A stretch of DNA of 16,004 nt from JBJHBP01 sp050485645 (GCA_050485645.1 JBJHBT010000053.1:1-16004); one strand, 5' to 3'. Positions 1-7,040 are shown, numbered from the stretch's first letter. Notes: generated by a model not told the origin, from the letters alone. Program-made: numbers and translations.

Positions 1-33
1 GCTACCAACCCGGGCGGGCTCACCCTTGATCGG

Positions 34-50
34 GCGGGTTTCGCACCCGC
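34..50. other. Short GC-rich hairpin in an unassigned left edge
   Basis: The sequence GCGGGT, loop TTCGC, ACCCGC forms a perfect 6-bp stem. It lies in the first 206 bases, where I recognise no gene. A reading frame is open on the plus strand from position 1 to about 250, but it overlaps wrbA and resembles no family I know. The hairpin has no T-run after it, so a terminator is not supported. It may be the edge of a feature that starts left of the window. Confidence 0.4.
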
Positions 51-206
51 TGGACGACTAACGAAGTTTCATGAAGTCATCGCATACTTCAATCCTCCTC
101 GACCAGCCTTTCCTGGTCGCACTGCTCCAAATTCTTGCGTCCGGCCTCCTGACCGGAGGTGCCGTTTGGCCATCAACTCAGACGAGGTCTCATACCGCCT
201 GCAACT

Positions 207-806
207 TTATCCTTTGAGTTTAGAAGCAATGGAGGCGACATATTCGCCCTGATGGCGGGCAATCTCCAACTCACGATCATCAGGTTGCCGGGAGCCATCA
301 GCGCCGGCAATGGTCGATGCACCGTAAGGCGTCCCTCCGCTCACCTTCGAGATATCGAATAGCGCGGGCGTGGTGTAACCGATCGGTACAAGAACCATGC
401 CGTGGTGAGCCAGTGTGGTCCACGTAGAGGTGATGGTCATCTCCTGACCACCAGTTGTCCCGGTTGATGTGAACACGCTCGCCACTTTACCTGCCAGGCT
501 TCCCTTCGCCCAAAGACCGCCGGTCTGATCGAAAAAGGTGCGCATTTGCCCTGACATATTGCCGAAACGGGTTGGCGTGCCGACGATGATGGCATCATAG
601 TCGCCCAGCTCCACTGGCGTTGCCACTGATGCGTCCTGGTCTACCTTTCCGCCTGCTGCCTTGAAGGCTTCGTTGTCCATGGTTTCAGGAACACGTTTCA
701 CAGTAACCTCGACGCCATCGACGCTACGAGCGCCCTCAGCAACTTTGTTCGCCATGGTAGCGATATGGCCATACATCGAGTAATAGAGAACAAGAACCTG
801 TGTCAT
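207..806 (-). CDS. wrbA: NAD(P)H:quinone oxidoreductase, WrbA type
   Basis: A 199-residue flavodoxin-fold protein that reduces quinones by two electrons with FMN and NAD(P)H, a cytoplasmic protection against redox cycling. The N-terminus MTQVLVLYYSMYGHIATMA contains the phosphate-binding loop (SMYGHIA). GTPTRFGNMSGQMRTFFDQT (about residues 76-95) and the STGTTGGQE loop are WrbA signatures, and the length is normal for the family. The ATG is preceded by AGAGGAAG at a suitable distance. The gene stands alone, reading left. It looks intact and is the only complete housekeeping-type enzyme gene in the left part. Confidence 0.95.
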   Translation of the reverse strand: MTQVLVLYYSMYGHIATMANKVAEGARSVDGVEVTVKRVPETMDNEAFKAAGGKVDQDASVATPVELGDYDAIIVGTPTRFGNMSGQMRTFFDQTGGLWAKGSLAGKVASVFTSTGTTGGQEMTITSTWTTLAHHGMVLVPIGYTTPALFDISKVSGGTPYGASTIAGADGSRQPDDRELEIARHQGEYVASIASKLKG

Positions 807-1205
807 TTACGCTTCCTCTATAGGTGAATGGTGTTCAGCGCCACGCCCCTATTGCGTCGGCGAGCGAATTGGGTCTGGTGGAGACGTAGACCGGGATCCC
901 GCGGGAAACGTACTGACTCTGACGAGGGGTCCGACCAAACACATCCTTGCACGAACGTATCCTAGCGCCGTCGTAGGGCGGCGCTCTTGGATCTGTGTGC
1001 TGCGGTTGTGCTGCGCGTGCCATCGTTGAGTTTTGGCATCGGGCACCGAAATCTGGGCCGCTGGTTTCCGACCGGAAAGCGATTCCGACGACGCTTTCAT
1101 ACAAATCACCGTATGGAACAGCGATCCCTTTGCACCTCCGTACTCGAAACTGTACGCAAGAGGTCGACGTGCTCTCCCCTGCTCGCTCTACATCGTGGAA
1201 TCGCC
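807..1205. other. Gene-free stretch upstream of wrbA
   Basis: About 400 bases between the start of wrbA (minus) and the hydrolase remnant (plus). Reading frames exist on both strands, but they overlap each other and show no recognisable motif, ribosome-binding site or family resemblance. The stretch presumably holds the wrbA promoter and perhaps the former promoter of the hydrolase gene. I could not place a convincing -35/-10 pair. Confidence 0.4.
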
Positions 1206-1488
1206 GTGAACGCACCTGCCCGTACTCTTGCAGCCTGTCTGCTCGCCATCGGTAGCCAAACCAACCTCGACACTCCAGCTGCCTCCCCGGGCGATGAGCC
1301 GGTCGCTGTCGCTCGAGCAACGACTTACATCACCACGCCCCGATGGTGTGCAGCTGTACTACAAGGACTGGGGCCCGAAAGATGGCCCCATCGTCACCTT
1401 CAGCCACGGCTGGCCGCTGAGTTCGGACAGCGGGGAGTCTCAGATGATGTTCCTGGCCTCCAAAGGCTATCGCGTGATTGCAGCGTAT
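1206..1488 (+). pseudogene. Exported alpha/beta hydrolase (chloroperoxidase-like), frameshifted and truncated
   Basis: From a possible GTG at 1206 the frame reads a signal-peptide-like ARTLAACLLAIG segment, then TTYITTP. It must then shift by one base near 1338-1341 (one extra C in CGCCCC) to continue as DGVQLYYKDWGPKDGP, FSHGWPLSSDS and MMFLASKGYRVIA. These are the N-terminal strands and oxyanion-hole HGWPL motif of non-heme chloroperoxidase-type alpha/beta hydrolases. The expected HDRRGHGRS continuation, nucleophile elbow and catalytic Asp/His are missing, because foreign sequence starts at about 1488. It cannot encode a working enzyme. The family call is strong; the exact start is uncertain. 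Confidence 0.82.
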
Positions 1489-1671
1489 AAGCCGCCTTTT
1501 GTGAGCCGGCGGGCGGGCTGAGGACCGCGCCGGTGACGGCCGGGTGGCGCGGTCGAGGCCGCCGTCGGGGCCCCCGACCGGATCGGGCGGCGACCGGGCG
1601 TCGGAATCCTCCCTTTTGAGCCGGAAATGCAAGTTCACTGCGACAGCGCGTGACCTCAAGCCAAGACCTGC
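1488..1671 (-). mobile_element. GC-rich terminal region of an insertion sequence
   Basis: This segment separates the broken hydrolase from the transposase piece at 1672-1800, and lies downstream of that piece on its coding strand. It carries two near-copies of CCTTTTGTGAGCCGG (1495-1509) and CCTTTTGAGCCGG (1612-1624), and a 7-bp stem GTCGGGG/CCCCGAC with a 1-base loop (1564-1578). It could be the 3' (replication-origin) end of the IS91-like element. Alternatively, the repeated TTTTGAGCCGG units could be the end of an IS21-like element. I cannot decide between these by eye. Confidence 0.4.
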
Positions 1672-1800
1672 CCGTCGCGGCCGAGGTGCTCGAGAATCCG
1701 CGCGATGACCGGCGGCGCCTCGATGCTGGCGATCACGCGCAGCCGCCCCCACAGCCCCGGCAGATCTCGATCTCAATGGCGAACACGCGCTTGAGGCGTT
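1672..1800 (-). mobile_element. IS91-family transposase C-terminal fragment, copy A
   Basis: On the minus strand it reads LKRVFAIEIEICRGCGGRL followed by RVIASIEAPPVIARILEHLG. This is the C-terminal CxxCGGxLRVIA.IE.P.VI..IL.HL signature of IS91-family HUH transposases (normally CPxCGG; here CRGCGG). After the repeat the frame ends quickly (RDGQVLA, stop near 1650). All 129 bases are identical to 3553-3681 in the same orientation, and both flanks differ. It is a remnant with no catalytic part. Confidence 0.85.
1672..1800. repeat. 129-bp perfect direct repeat, left copy
   Basis: This copy is base-for-base identical to 3553-3681 (offset 1881), and identity stops abruptly on both sides. The two copies bracket the restriction-modification remnants and the fic gene. 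Recombination between them would delete or circularise about 1.9 kb. Confidence 0.95.
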
Positions 1801-1809
1801 CCGGGGCTA

Positions 1810-2022
1810 CACTCACTGAGACCCGAGCATCAATCCTGCACCCCAACATTCGAGCAGCCCTACTGCCGCATCGGCACGCTGGTGGAGCGGGGCATTGCCA
1901 AGCGGCAGACGGCCTCGGTGTACCTCAAGCAGCTGGTGCACATCGGCGTACTGCGCGAAGAGAGCGCCGCTCCGGCTGCAGGTGATCGACCAGTTCTGAA
2001 AAGAGTGGAGGCGGCCGGATGA
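1810..2022 (+). pseudogene. C-terminal remnant of a second Fic-family protein
   Basis: The plus strand reads FEQPYCRIGTLVERGIAKRQ then TASVYLKQLVHIGVLREE (about 1847-1970). This is the winged-helix tail found at the C-terminus of many Fic proteins, especially those encoded inside type I restriction-modification loci. Just upstream, LHPN sits one frame away, suggesting a one-base loss near 1848. After LREE the frame runs into an atypical tail and stops at TGA 2020-2022. That stop overlaps an ATG at 2019-2021, as in a normal operon. The catalytic HPF...GNGR part is gone. It differs from the intact Fic gene at 2231, so it is not a duplicate of it. Confidence 0.7.
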
Positions 2023-2085
2023 CCGCCGGAGAACCGCGCCCCGACCTCTATCCGCATCTTTCTCGCAGACGGAGGCCACGAGTAC
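2019..2085 (+). pseudogene. Possible start of a GIY-YIG-type nuclease gene (remnant)
   Basis: An ATG overlaps the stop of the Fic remnant (ATGA). After a one-base shift the frame reads TSIRIFLADG (2044-2073), which resembles the N-terminus of GIY-YIG-like proteins encoded beside type I restriction loci. Only about ten residues are recognisable, so this is a weak call that leans on the neighbours on either side. Confidence 0.35.
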
Positions 2086-2157
2086 ATGACCAGCGTTGGC
2101 CAGCGTGAGATCCAGGCCCGGCAGCAGGTGCTGGGGACCCACCCGCAGATCTGGTGA
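2086..2157 (+). pseudogene. N-terminal stub resembling type I restriction subunit HsdR
   Basis: An ATG at 2086 is preceded by GGAGG at 2071-2075, a good ribosome-binding site. The reading MTSVGQREIQARQQVLG resembles the first residues of HsdR proteins, which begin with a short VGQRE..TQ..V segment before the FF..LGY motif. The similarity ends at about 2137 and a stop follows at 2155-2157. With the Fic tail and GIY-YIG-like piece just upstream, it looks like the compressed remains of an hsd accessory operon. The match is short. Confidence 0.45.
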
Positions 2158-2171
2158 AGGCTGCCCTTTGC

Positions 2172-2214
2172 ATGGACACTATGCTTGTCCATAGTAAAGG
2201 CTGTCGTTACTATG
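2172..2214. promoter_or_regulatory. Inverted/direct repeat cluster upstream of fic
   Basis: ATGGAC (2172-2177) and GTCCAT (2187-2192) form a 6-bp inverted repeat. Within it, ACTATG (2178-2183) pairs with CATAGT (2190-2195), and ACTATG recurs at 2209-2214. The repeats lie 17-60 bases before the first possible fic start, a fitting place for an operator. Function is inferred from position and symmetry only. Confidence 0.45.
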
Positions 2215-2230
2215 CCGTGATGCGCCATCC

Positions 2231-3421
2231 ATGCGAAAGGCAGCCGCTCTCATGACAAGCGCCGATCCCGCCCATCGCGCCGGCGGCTACGTCCGGCAGC
2301 CCGGCGGGTATCAGGCGTTCATGCCGGCGCCGCTGCCGCCGGAGCCGCCCGTTCGGCTGGAGGGCGAGCTTCAGGCGCGGCTCTCCCGGGCCGATCGCGC
2401 GCTGGGTCGGCTGGACGGATCGATCCAGACGCTGCCGCATCCCGACCTTTTCGTCGCCATGTACGTGCGCAAGGAGGCCGTGCTCTCGAGCCAGATCGAG
2501 GGCACGCAGAGCTCGCTGCAGGATGTGCTGGCCGCGGAGGCCCGTGTGCTGTCGGCGGACCGGCCGAGCGATGTCGACGAGGTCTTCAACTACATCGCCG
2601 CCATGAACCACGGCCTGGCGCGACTCGCGGACCTGCCCGTGTCGGTGCGCCTGATCCGGGAGATTCACCAGCGGCTGCTGAGCGGGGTCCGCGGGCAACA
2701 CCTGACACCCGGCGAACCGCGCACCAGCCAGAACTGGATCGGCGCCCGCGGCTGCACGCTGGCCGAGGCGACCTTCGTGCCTCCGCCGCCGCACGACGTG
2801 CCACGGCTGCTGGGCGAGCTGGAGCGTTTCCTGCACGACGAGTCGCCGTTGCCACTGTTGGTCCGGATCGGTCTGGCGCACGCCCAGTTCGAGACCATTC
2901 ACCCCTTTCTCGATGGCAACGGCCGCGTCGGCCGGTTGCTGATCACCTTCCTGCTGTGCGAGAAGGACGTCCTGCTCAAGCCGGTGCTGTATCTGTCGCA
3001 TTACTTCAAGCAACACCGCCAGGCGTACTACGACGCGTTGCAGGCGGTGCGGGACCGGGGCAACTGGGAGGGGTGGCTCGCCTTCTTTCTCACGGGGGTT
3101 TACGAGGTCAGTCAGCAGGCCACCGAGACGGCCCGCCGGATCCTGTCATTGCGCGAGCATCACCGGCAGGTGATCACGGATCACTTCGGCCGGGCCGCGG
3201 GCAACGGCCACCGCGTGCTCGAGTATCTGTACCAGCATCCGATCGTCGCCGTGACCGAAGTCCGCGAGCTGATCCAGACCAGCTACCCCGCGGCCAACAA
3301 TCTGGTCACACAGTTCGTGACCCACGGGGTGCTGCACGAGATGACCGGACAGAAACGCAACCGCCGGTTCGTCTATCGCGACTACGTGGACCTGTTTCAC
3401 GACACGCGCGAGAGCGTGTAG
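2231..3421 (+). CDS. Fic-family protein adenylyltransferase
   Basis: A full-length 396-residue Fic protein, predicted to transfer AMP from ATP to hydroxyl side chains of target proteins. The catalytic motif HPFLDGNGRVGR is at about residues 224-235 and is complete (His, Phe, Asp, Asn, both Arg). An N-terminal inhibitory motif SSQIEG (86-91) fits the [ST]xxxE[GN] rule, so this is a class II, self-inhibited enzyme needing no separate antitoxin. The Fic N-terminal domain precedes the core and a winged-helix segment follows (about 320-390). ATG 2231 has no ribosome-binding site. ATG 2252 (MTSADPAH) has GAAAGG 11 bases upstream and is the better start. The gene sits alone between two 129-bp direct repeats. 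A role in stress or defence is inferred from context. Confidence 0.93.
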   Translation: MRKAAALMTSADPAHRAGGYVRQPGGYQAFMPAPLPPEPPVRLEGELQARLSRADRALGRLDGSIQTLPHPDLFVAMYVRKEAVLSSQIEGTQSSLQDVLAAEARVLSADRPSDVDEVFNYIAAMNHGLARLADLPVSVRLIREIHQRLLSGVRGQHLTPGEPRTSQNWIGARGCTLAEATFVPPPPHDVPRLLGELERFLHDESPLPLLVRIGLAHAQFETIHPFLDGNGRVGRLLITFLLCEKDVLLKPVLYLSHYFKQHRQAYYDALQAVRDRGNWEGWLAFFLTGVYEVSQQATETARRILSLREHHRQVITDHFGRAAGNGHRVLEYLYQHPIVAVTEVRELIQTSYPAANNLVTQFVTHGVLHEMTGQKRNRRFVYRDYVDLFHDTRESV

Positions 3422-3470
3422 ACGCACGGAACGCTTGCTCCGCTCGCCGATGATTGATTACGCGAAATGC

Positions 3471-3782
3471 CTAGCGCTGCTCCAGCAGTTGTATGCCACG
3501 GCCGGGCGGCGTGCGGCTCGGATGCGCAGGATTGACGGACTCGCCGAACTCGCCGTCGCGGCCGAGGTGCTCGAGAATCCGCGCGATGACCGGCGGCGCC
3601 TCGATGCTGGCGATCACGCGCAGCCGCCCCCACAGCCCCGGCAGATCTCGATCTCAATGGCGAACACGCGCTTGAGGCGTTGGGCCCATGTCAGCGCCCG
3701 GTGCTGCTCGGCCTCGCTCGCCTGCGATGCCGGTGCTTCGCCACTCGCGGCTTCCTCCCTCGCCTTGCTCCGGCCACGACCC
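3471..3782 (-). mobile_element. IS91-family transposase C-terminal fragment, copy B
   Basis: The minus strand reads SEAEQHRALTWAQRLKRVFA, then the CRGCGG and RVIASIE motifs, then a proline-rich tail ending LLEQR with a stop at 3471-3473. The TWAQRLKRVF lead-in extends further upstream than in copy A, and the C-terminal tail differs from copy A. The frame breaks at about 3782, so the HUH catalytic domain is absent. Bases 3553-3681 are identical to copy A. Confidence 0.85.
3553..3681. repeat. 129-bp perfect direct repeat, right copy
   Basis: This copy is identical to 1672-1800 in the same orientation. It lies inside the transposase fragment of copy B and begins 131 bases after the fic stop codon. 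Confidence 0.95.
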
Positions 3783-4030
3783 CCGACCGGACGCCATCAA
3801 GGTTGAGTGGGGCGACCCCTGGTTCATGCAGCGCCGCACCGCGAGAAACTATTAGGTCGCCATCATGCAGTCGCGGGACGCCGCAGGGAGTCCTCGAAAA
3901 CTCGACGCGCGAGGATCGCATCGCTGCGTGTATCACACATTTCGACCAGTAGCCCAATAACGCCGATCAGTATTTCGCGCACCGTTCGCCTGCAGCTCCC
4001 TCACGGCAGTGATCGATGCCAGTGCCGGAA
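3783..4030. other. Unassigned spacer between IS91 fragment B and the RES toxin gene
   Basis: About 250 bases with no recognisable gene. The plus strand has a short open stretch, DAIKVEWGDPWFMQRR (about 3790-3837), which looks protein-like but I cannot assign it. It may be another gene remnant carried along with the insertion sequence. Confidence 0.35.
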
Positions 4031-4504
4031 TCAGCGACGGAGAAGACGCTCGTCGAACGCAAAGGGGCGGTGGGTCGGGCCGGGAAGACGGTCGGCCAGC
4101 GTGTGCACCGGATTGAGAATCAGGTTGAACGCTTCGGGGATAATGACCGAGGGCACACGAAGAATCGGTGTGCGGGCCTCATGGATCCAGCCATCCCCGA
4201 AGGCGCAACTGTCCTCGACATCGAGCGGTTCGGCCGGTCCGTCCTCGATCCACGACGTGTGTGCGAACCTGGAAAAGACGGTGAAGTCGACGCGCATCAG
4301 CACATAGTCGCGCGGTATCAGCTCGGGCGGGAGATCCAGATGAACAAGCACTTCGACGACAGGGAGCGCGGCCTCCGCTCCCAGGTAGACGGCCGCGCAA
4401 CCGGGGGAATTCCAGCGCCCGCCCTGGAGCTCCGCGCCTTTGCCGGACAAGTCGGCGAAACGCCGGCGCGCGAGGCGCCAACCGCATGTTGGCAGGCCAT
4501 CCAA
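4031..4504 (-). CDS. RES-domain toxin (NAD+ phosphorylase family)
   Basis: A 157-residue RES protein. Characterised members degrade cellular NAD+ by phosphorolysis and stop growth. The hallmark GGRWNSPG is at residues 28-35 (Arg30). The conserved Glu falls in VVEVLVHLD (Glu51), and the conserved Ser in RVPSVIIPE (Ser119) is followed by NLILNP. The three expected active-site residues are therefore present, and the C-terminus (FAFDERLLRR) matches the usual family ending, so it looks intact. No in-frame ATG is near the N-terminus. The likely start is TTG at 4504, 7 bases after the antitoxin stop, which suggests translational coupling and low toxin output. It forms a two-gene operon with the gene upstream. 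Confidence 0.9.
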   Translation of the reverse strand: MDGLPTCGWRLARRRFADLSGKGAELQGGRWNSPGCAAVYLGAEAALPVVEVLVHLDLPPELIPRDYVLMRVDFTVFSRFAHTSWIEDGPAEPLDVEDSCAFGDGWIHEARTPILRVPSVIIPEAFNLILNPVHTLADRLPGPTHRPFAFDERLLRR

Positions 4505-4511
4505 CGCGGGG

Positions 4512-4976
4512 TTACGCGGCGAGGCCGTGATCGATGCGCAGCAGCAGCGACTCGATCAGCCTCGCGCCTTCCTCCGTATCGAGCAAGTCCACCGGCCGGC
4601 GACCCTGCAGCGTCCGCGTAGCGCGGAACAGCCAGGTTTTCGCTGCCTCAGGCGTCCCGAAGGTGTCGACCGCTTTCTGATACACGCGGAAAAATCGCGT
4701 CACGCGATCCGATTGCGCCGCACTCAGTTTGCCCGCGGCTTTGCTGTGGTGCAGGGTGCGTGCGGCGATGATGCCGAACGCGATGAGGTCCCGCTCGGCC
4801 AGTCCGAGCCGTTTCGCCGCGAGCTCCACGAGCCTGATCGGCAGGCCCTTGCGAATCATGTCACTGAGGGCAATGCGGTCAGCGGTCCGCGGCGAGTGTT
4901 GCGCCGAGAGGAATGCTTCAACGTCCTGTCCGACCGTGGCCACTGGCTGCTCCATAACACGGCAATCTGCCCACAT
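4512..4976 (-). CDS. Xre/MbcA/ParS-type antitoxin of the RES module
   Basis: About 154 residues from ATG 4976 (MWADCRVMEQ). An ATG at 4955 (MEQPVATV) and a TTG at 5003 are alternatives, and none has a strong ribosome-binding site. The N-terminal half carries a degenerate helix-turn-helix (LVELAAKRLGLAERDLIAFG). The C-terminal half has the toxin-binding DUF2384 pattern: FGTPEAAKTWLFRATRTLQG, then RRPVDLL and a final LIESLLLRIDHGLAA. It is predicted to bind and inhibit the RES protein and to repress the shared promoter. It precedes the toxin gene in the usual order. The helix-turn-helix could not be checked by computation. Confidence 0.88.
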   Translation of the reverse strand: MWADCRVMEQPVATVGQDVEAFLSAQHSPRTADRIALSDMIRKGLPIRLVELAAKRLGLAERDLIAFGIIAARTLHHSKAAGKLSAAQSDRVTRFFRVYQKAVDTFGTPEAAKTWLFRATRTLQGRRPVDLLDTEEGARLIESLLLRIDHGLAA

Positions 4977-5001
4977 TCTAACGGCATATTGCCGATCCGA
5001 C

Positions 5002-5027
5002 AAGTCTGAGTTGTCTGGATCAGACTT
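5002..5027. promoter_or_regulatory. 8-bp inverted repeat upstream of the RES/Xre operon
   Basis: AAGTCTGA (5002-5009) and TCAGACTT (5020-5027) are perfect reverse complements separated by 10 bases, about 26 bases upstream of the preferred antitoxin ATG. Its place and symmetry fit an autoregulatory operator for the Xre antitoxin. No convincing -35/-10 pair was found beside it. Confidence 0.5.
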
Positions 5028-5139
5028 TGGACCACCGTGTCACGCAGGCGAGCGTCACGTGCGTTGTAAGCAGGCTTCTTCCTCAGCGAGGCGGTAGTCA
5101 AGCCGGTTCGTTCGCTTTATGAGCGTGATTGCAGTCACT

Positions 5140-5719
5140 TCATGCACGGCCGCGGCCCGGTGCCAGCTGGTCAGACTTGGAACATCCGGGGGGTGGTCCC
5201 GGATACCAATCCTCCGGCTCGGGAAGGCGGAAGTCCGATGGCACATGATAGATTTCTATGATTGTGCGGTCATCGATGCCGAACATGTGAATTGGAACCG
5301 CACGAAGATACAGTCCAGTCTGAATCGGTTCGAATCCACGCTCGGAGAACTCGCGAAGTCGCTCCTCGAAAGCAAGGCCGTCACAATTGAAGGCCAGACG
5401 TTGCACTCCGTCTCCATGACGGCCGAGAAGCTCGGCGTAGATGGACGGACCAGCGGCCGGCTCCACGATCTCCCAAACCATATTCCGCGTTTCCGCGAAG
5501 CAGAACCTCTGCCGACAATGTCACTGGCTTGCCTCTGTAGATAATGTCGGTGAAGTCGCCTTCGCTGGCCGTGCGAATTGTCCACGGCCCGATGCCGAGC
5601 CGCACCATGCGCTCCATCGCACTGCGATGGTCTCGCGTGACGAAGCCAACCTGTACCAGATTGCCCAGGAATCCGTTACTCAACTCCGACCCACTTACGA
5701 CCCTCGGGAGTCCGTCCAT
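5140..5719 (-). pseudogene. VOC-superfamily (glyoxalase-like) protein, frameshifted
   Basis: The first frame runs from ATG 5719 (MDGLPRVV), which has GGAGGAG just upstream, and reads NLVQVGFVTRDHRSAMERMV, GIGPWTIRT and TDIIYRGKPVTLSA. Near 5503-5512 one extra base breaks the frame. The next frame continues RFCFAETRNMVWEIVEP, GPSIYAELLGRHGDGVQRLA and ends after PEPEDWYPGPPPG. Together they give a near-complete VOC metal-binding-fold protein of about 190 residues. Substrate unknown. One indel separates it from an intact gene, so it is either a recent pseudogene or contains a sequencing error. Confidence 0.78.
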
Positions 5720-5927
5720 CGTCTCCTCCATTCAAATCAAGACGATTCCGCTGCGGCCATCAAGAGAGCCGATATACCTGTATGACGGTCGGCGGCTCAC
5801 GCTGGTTGATTCGTAGTGATTTCAATCTCGTCCTCCGACTAAGCCTAGGTGCGGAAGAGATTCAGCCTTCGTCGCTTTTCTGCTCTCGCCATAGGCACTC
5901 TGAGCCGCCAAGGGGCGTGGGTTCCGG

Positions 5928-6114
5928 GCGATCCGCTGCGCAAGCCACTTGAGTTCATCCGCGCTCGGGGCCGGCACCGGTACGAACCGCAGACCACCCT
6001 CACCCACCCGTCGATAAATCCCGTCCAGCACGAGCATGTGCAGGTGGACGTTGACATTGAGCGCACTGCCGAATCTCTGGATCAGCGTCACGGCACCGGT
6101 CGCCGCACTCGCGC
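5928..6114. repeat. 187-bp identical block, left copy
   Basis: This block matches 12129-12315 base for base in the same orientation. It spans the HUH motif codons of two IS91 transposase fragments. On the 5' coding side homology continues but with many differences; on the other side it stops. Confidence 0.93.
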
Positions 6115-6331
6115 GCGTCAAACCGGCGTTGCGGATCAGGTGACCGGAGATTGCCCGATACACGATGCCAAGCACCTGCGTGACGACCTCAGGCCGTGTC
6201 GCCAGAAGATATCTCAGCGCAAACGGCAGCGACAGCACCCATTGGCGGATCGGCTGGTGTGGCAGGACCTCGTCCACGAGCAGCGCCGCCGTCTCCACCA
6301 TCCGCCTGGCGCCGCAGCTCGGACAGAACCC
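5928..6331 (-). mobile_element. IS91-family transposase N-terminal/HUH fragment, copy C
   Basis: The minus strand reads GFCPSCGARRMVETAALLVD (N-terminal zinc ribbon), RQWVLSLPFALRYLLATRPE, then VNVHLHMLVLDG, which holds the HUH metal-binding motif, and ends at ELKWLAQRIA. The C-terminal half, including the tyrosine region, is missing. At about 6331 it joins, head to head, an ATPase gene tail on the plus strand. Bases 5928-6114 are identical to 12129-12315, while the sequence beyond diverges. The stretch 5740-5927 to its left holds nothing I recognise. Confidence 0.88.
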
Positions 6332-6334
6332 GCG

Positions 6335-6838
6335 GCGCTGCGCGCCCGCTGGCTCGATCATCTCGGCACCGCCAGCCGCCGTCCCGTCATCCTCATCGAC
6401 GAGGCCCAGGAAATGACGCCGATGGTCCTCAATGAACTGCGACTCCTCGCGAGCGCGCGCTTCGACTCCCAGGCCCTGCTGTGCGTCGTGCTCGGCGGCG
6501 ATGGCCGCCTGATCGATAAACTCCGGCGCGAGGAACTCATCCCCCTCGGATCCCGCATCCGCACACGCCTCGCCACCGGCGTCGCCACCCGCGAAGAACT
6601 CCTGGCCTGCCTCGACCATCTGCTCGTCACCGCCGGCAATGCCCAGCTGATGACCCGGGAACTGCGACAGACGCTCGTCGATCATGCCGCCGGCAACTAT
6701 CGCATCTTCATCGGCATGGCGGCGGAGTTGCTCATGACCGCCGCGCAGCGCGACCTCACCGTGCTCGATGAAAAGCTCTATCTGCAGGTGTTCGCGCCGC
6801 CAGATACGAAGACGGCTCGACGCGCGGGGGCTCGCTGA
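6335..6838 (+). pseudogene. ExeA/TniB-type AAA ATPase, C-terminal fragment
   Basis: The plus strand reads ALRARWLDHLGTASRRPVIL, IDEAQEMTPMVLNELRLLAS (Walker B is VILIDEAQ), then LGGDGRLIDKLRREELIPLG and SRIRTRL, ending at TGA 6836-6838. This is the C-terminal part of a transposition-type ATPase that normally works with a DDE transposase to select target DNA. The Walker A half and the transposase are absent, replaced by the antisense IS91 fragment. The reading frame stays open into the IS91 DNA, but that upstream part is antisense and not real protein. Confidence 0.8.
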
Positions 6839-6839
6839 A

Positions 6840-7040
6840 ATGTGTGACGACGACACCGAGTACTTTGCCTTCCCGGAACTGTCCGACGAGGCGGTGATTA
6901 CCGTCGAGCGGTTCCTCGAGGACTTCCATATCGCGTTCCAGAACCACTATTTTGCTCAAATGCATCGCTGGTATCACGACCTGGCTCAGCGGCGCCCTGA
7001 CGACGATCAGATGCCGTTGCCCCTCGATCCGTCATTCTGA
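6840..7040 (+). CDS. Small companion gene of the ATPase cassette
   Basis: An acidic 66-residue protein (MCDDDTEYFAFPELSDEAVI, then a helical FLEDFHIAFQNHYFAQMHRWYH segment). It starts 1 base after the ATPase stop. From memory, a small ORF of this type follows the ATPase in DDE-transposase/ATPase elements; its role is unknown. It looks intact but has lost its partners. The stop codon is followed by a strong hairpin. Confidence 0.6.
   Translation: MCDDDTEYFAFPELSDEAVITVERFLEDFHIAFQNHYFAQMHRWYHDLAQRRPDDDQMPLPLDPSF

Noticed and set aside
34..50. Intrinsic terminator at the left edge
   Set aside because: The stem is short and no T-run follows on either strand.
835..1490. Overlapping reading frames of 86-167 residues upstream of wrbA
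   Set aside because: They show no ribosome-binding sites or family motifs. The only recognisable coding trace is the hydrolase remnant, which uses parts of two plus-strand frames.
1495..1624. CRISPR-like or tandem repeat from the two TTTTGAGCCGG units
   Set aside because: There are only two imperfect copies, over 100 bases apart and next to transposase codons, so an insertion-sequence end is more likely.
2044..2157. A real small gene fused from the GIY-YIG-like and HsdR-like pieces
   Set aside because: Both pieces resemble N-termini of different families and the frame closes quickly, so a deletion junction fits better than a functional fusion.
2210..3016. A 268-residue minus-strand reading frame opposite fic
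   Set aside because: It is rich in Gln, Arg and Ala with no motif, and lies entirely antisense to an unmistakable Fic coding sequence.
5849..6838. A single 329-residue plus-strand protein
   Set aside because: Only the part after about 6335 resembles an ATPase; the first half is antisense to clear IS91 transposase codons with the HUH motif.
5822..6856. A single 344-residue minus-strand protein
   Set aside because: The N-terminal 175 residues are the shadow of the ATPase gene; only the IS91 portion is a real coding remnant.
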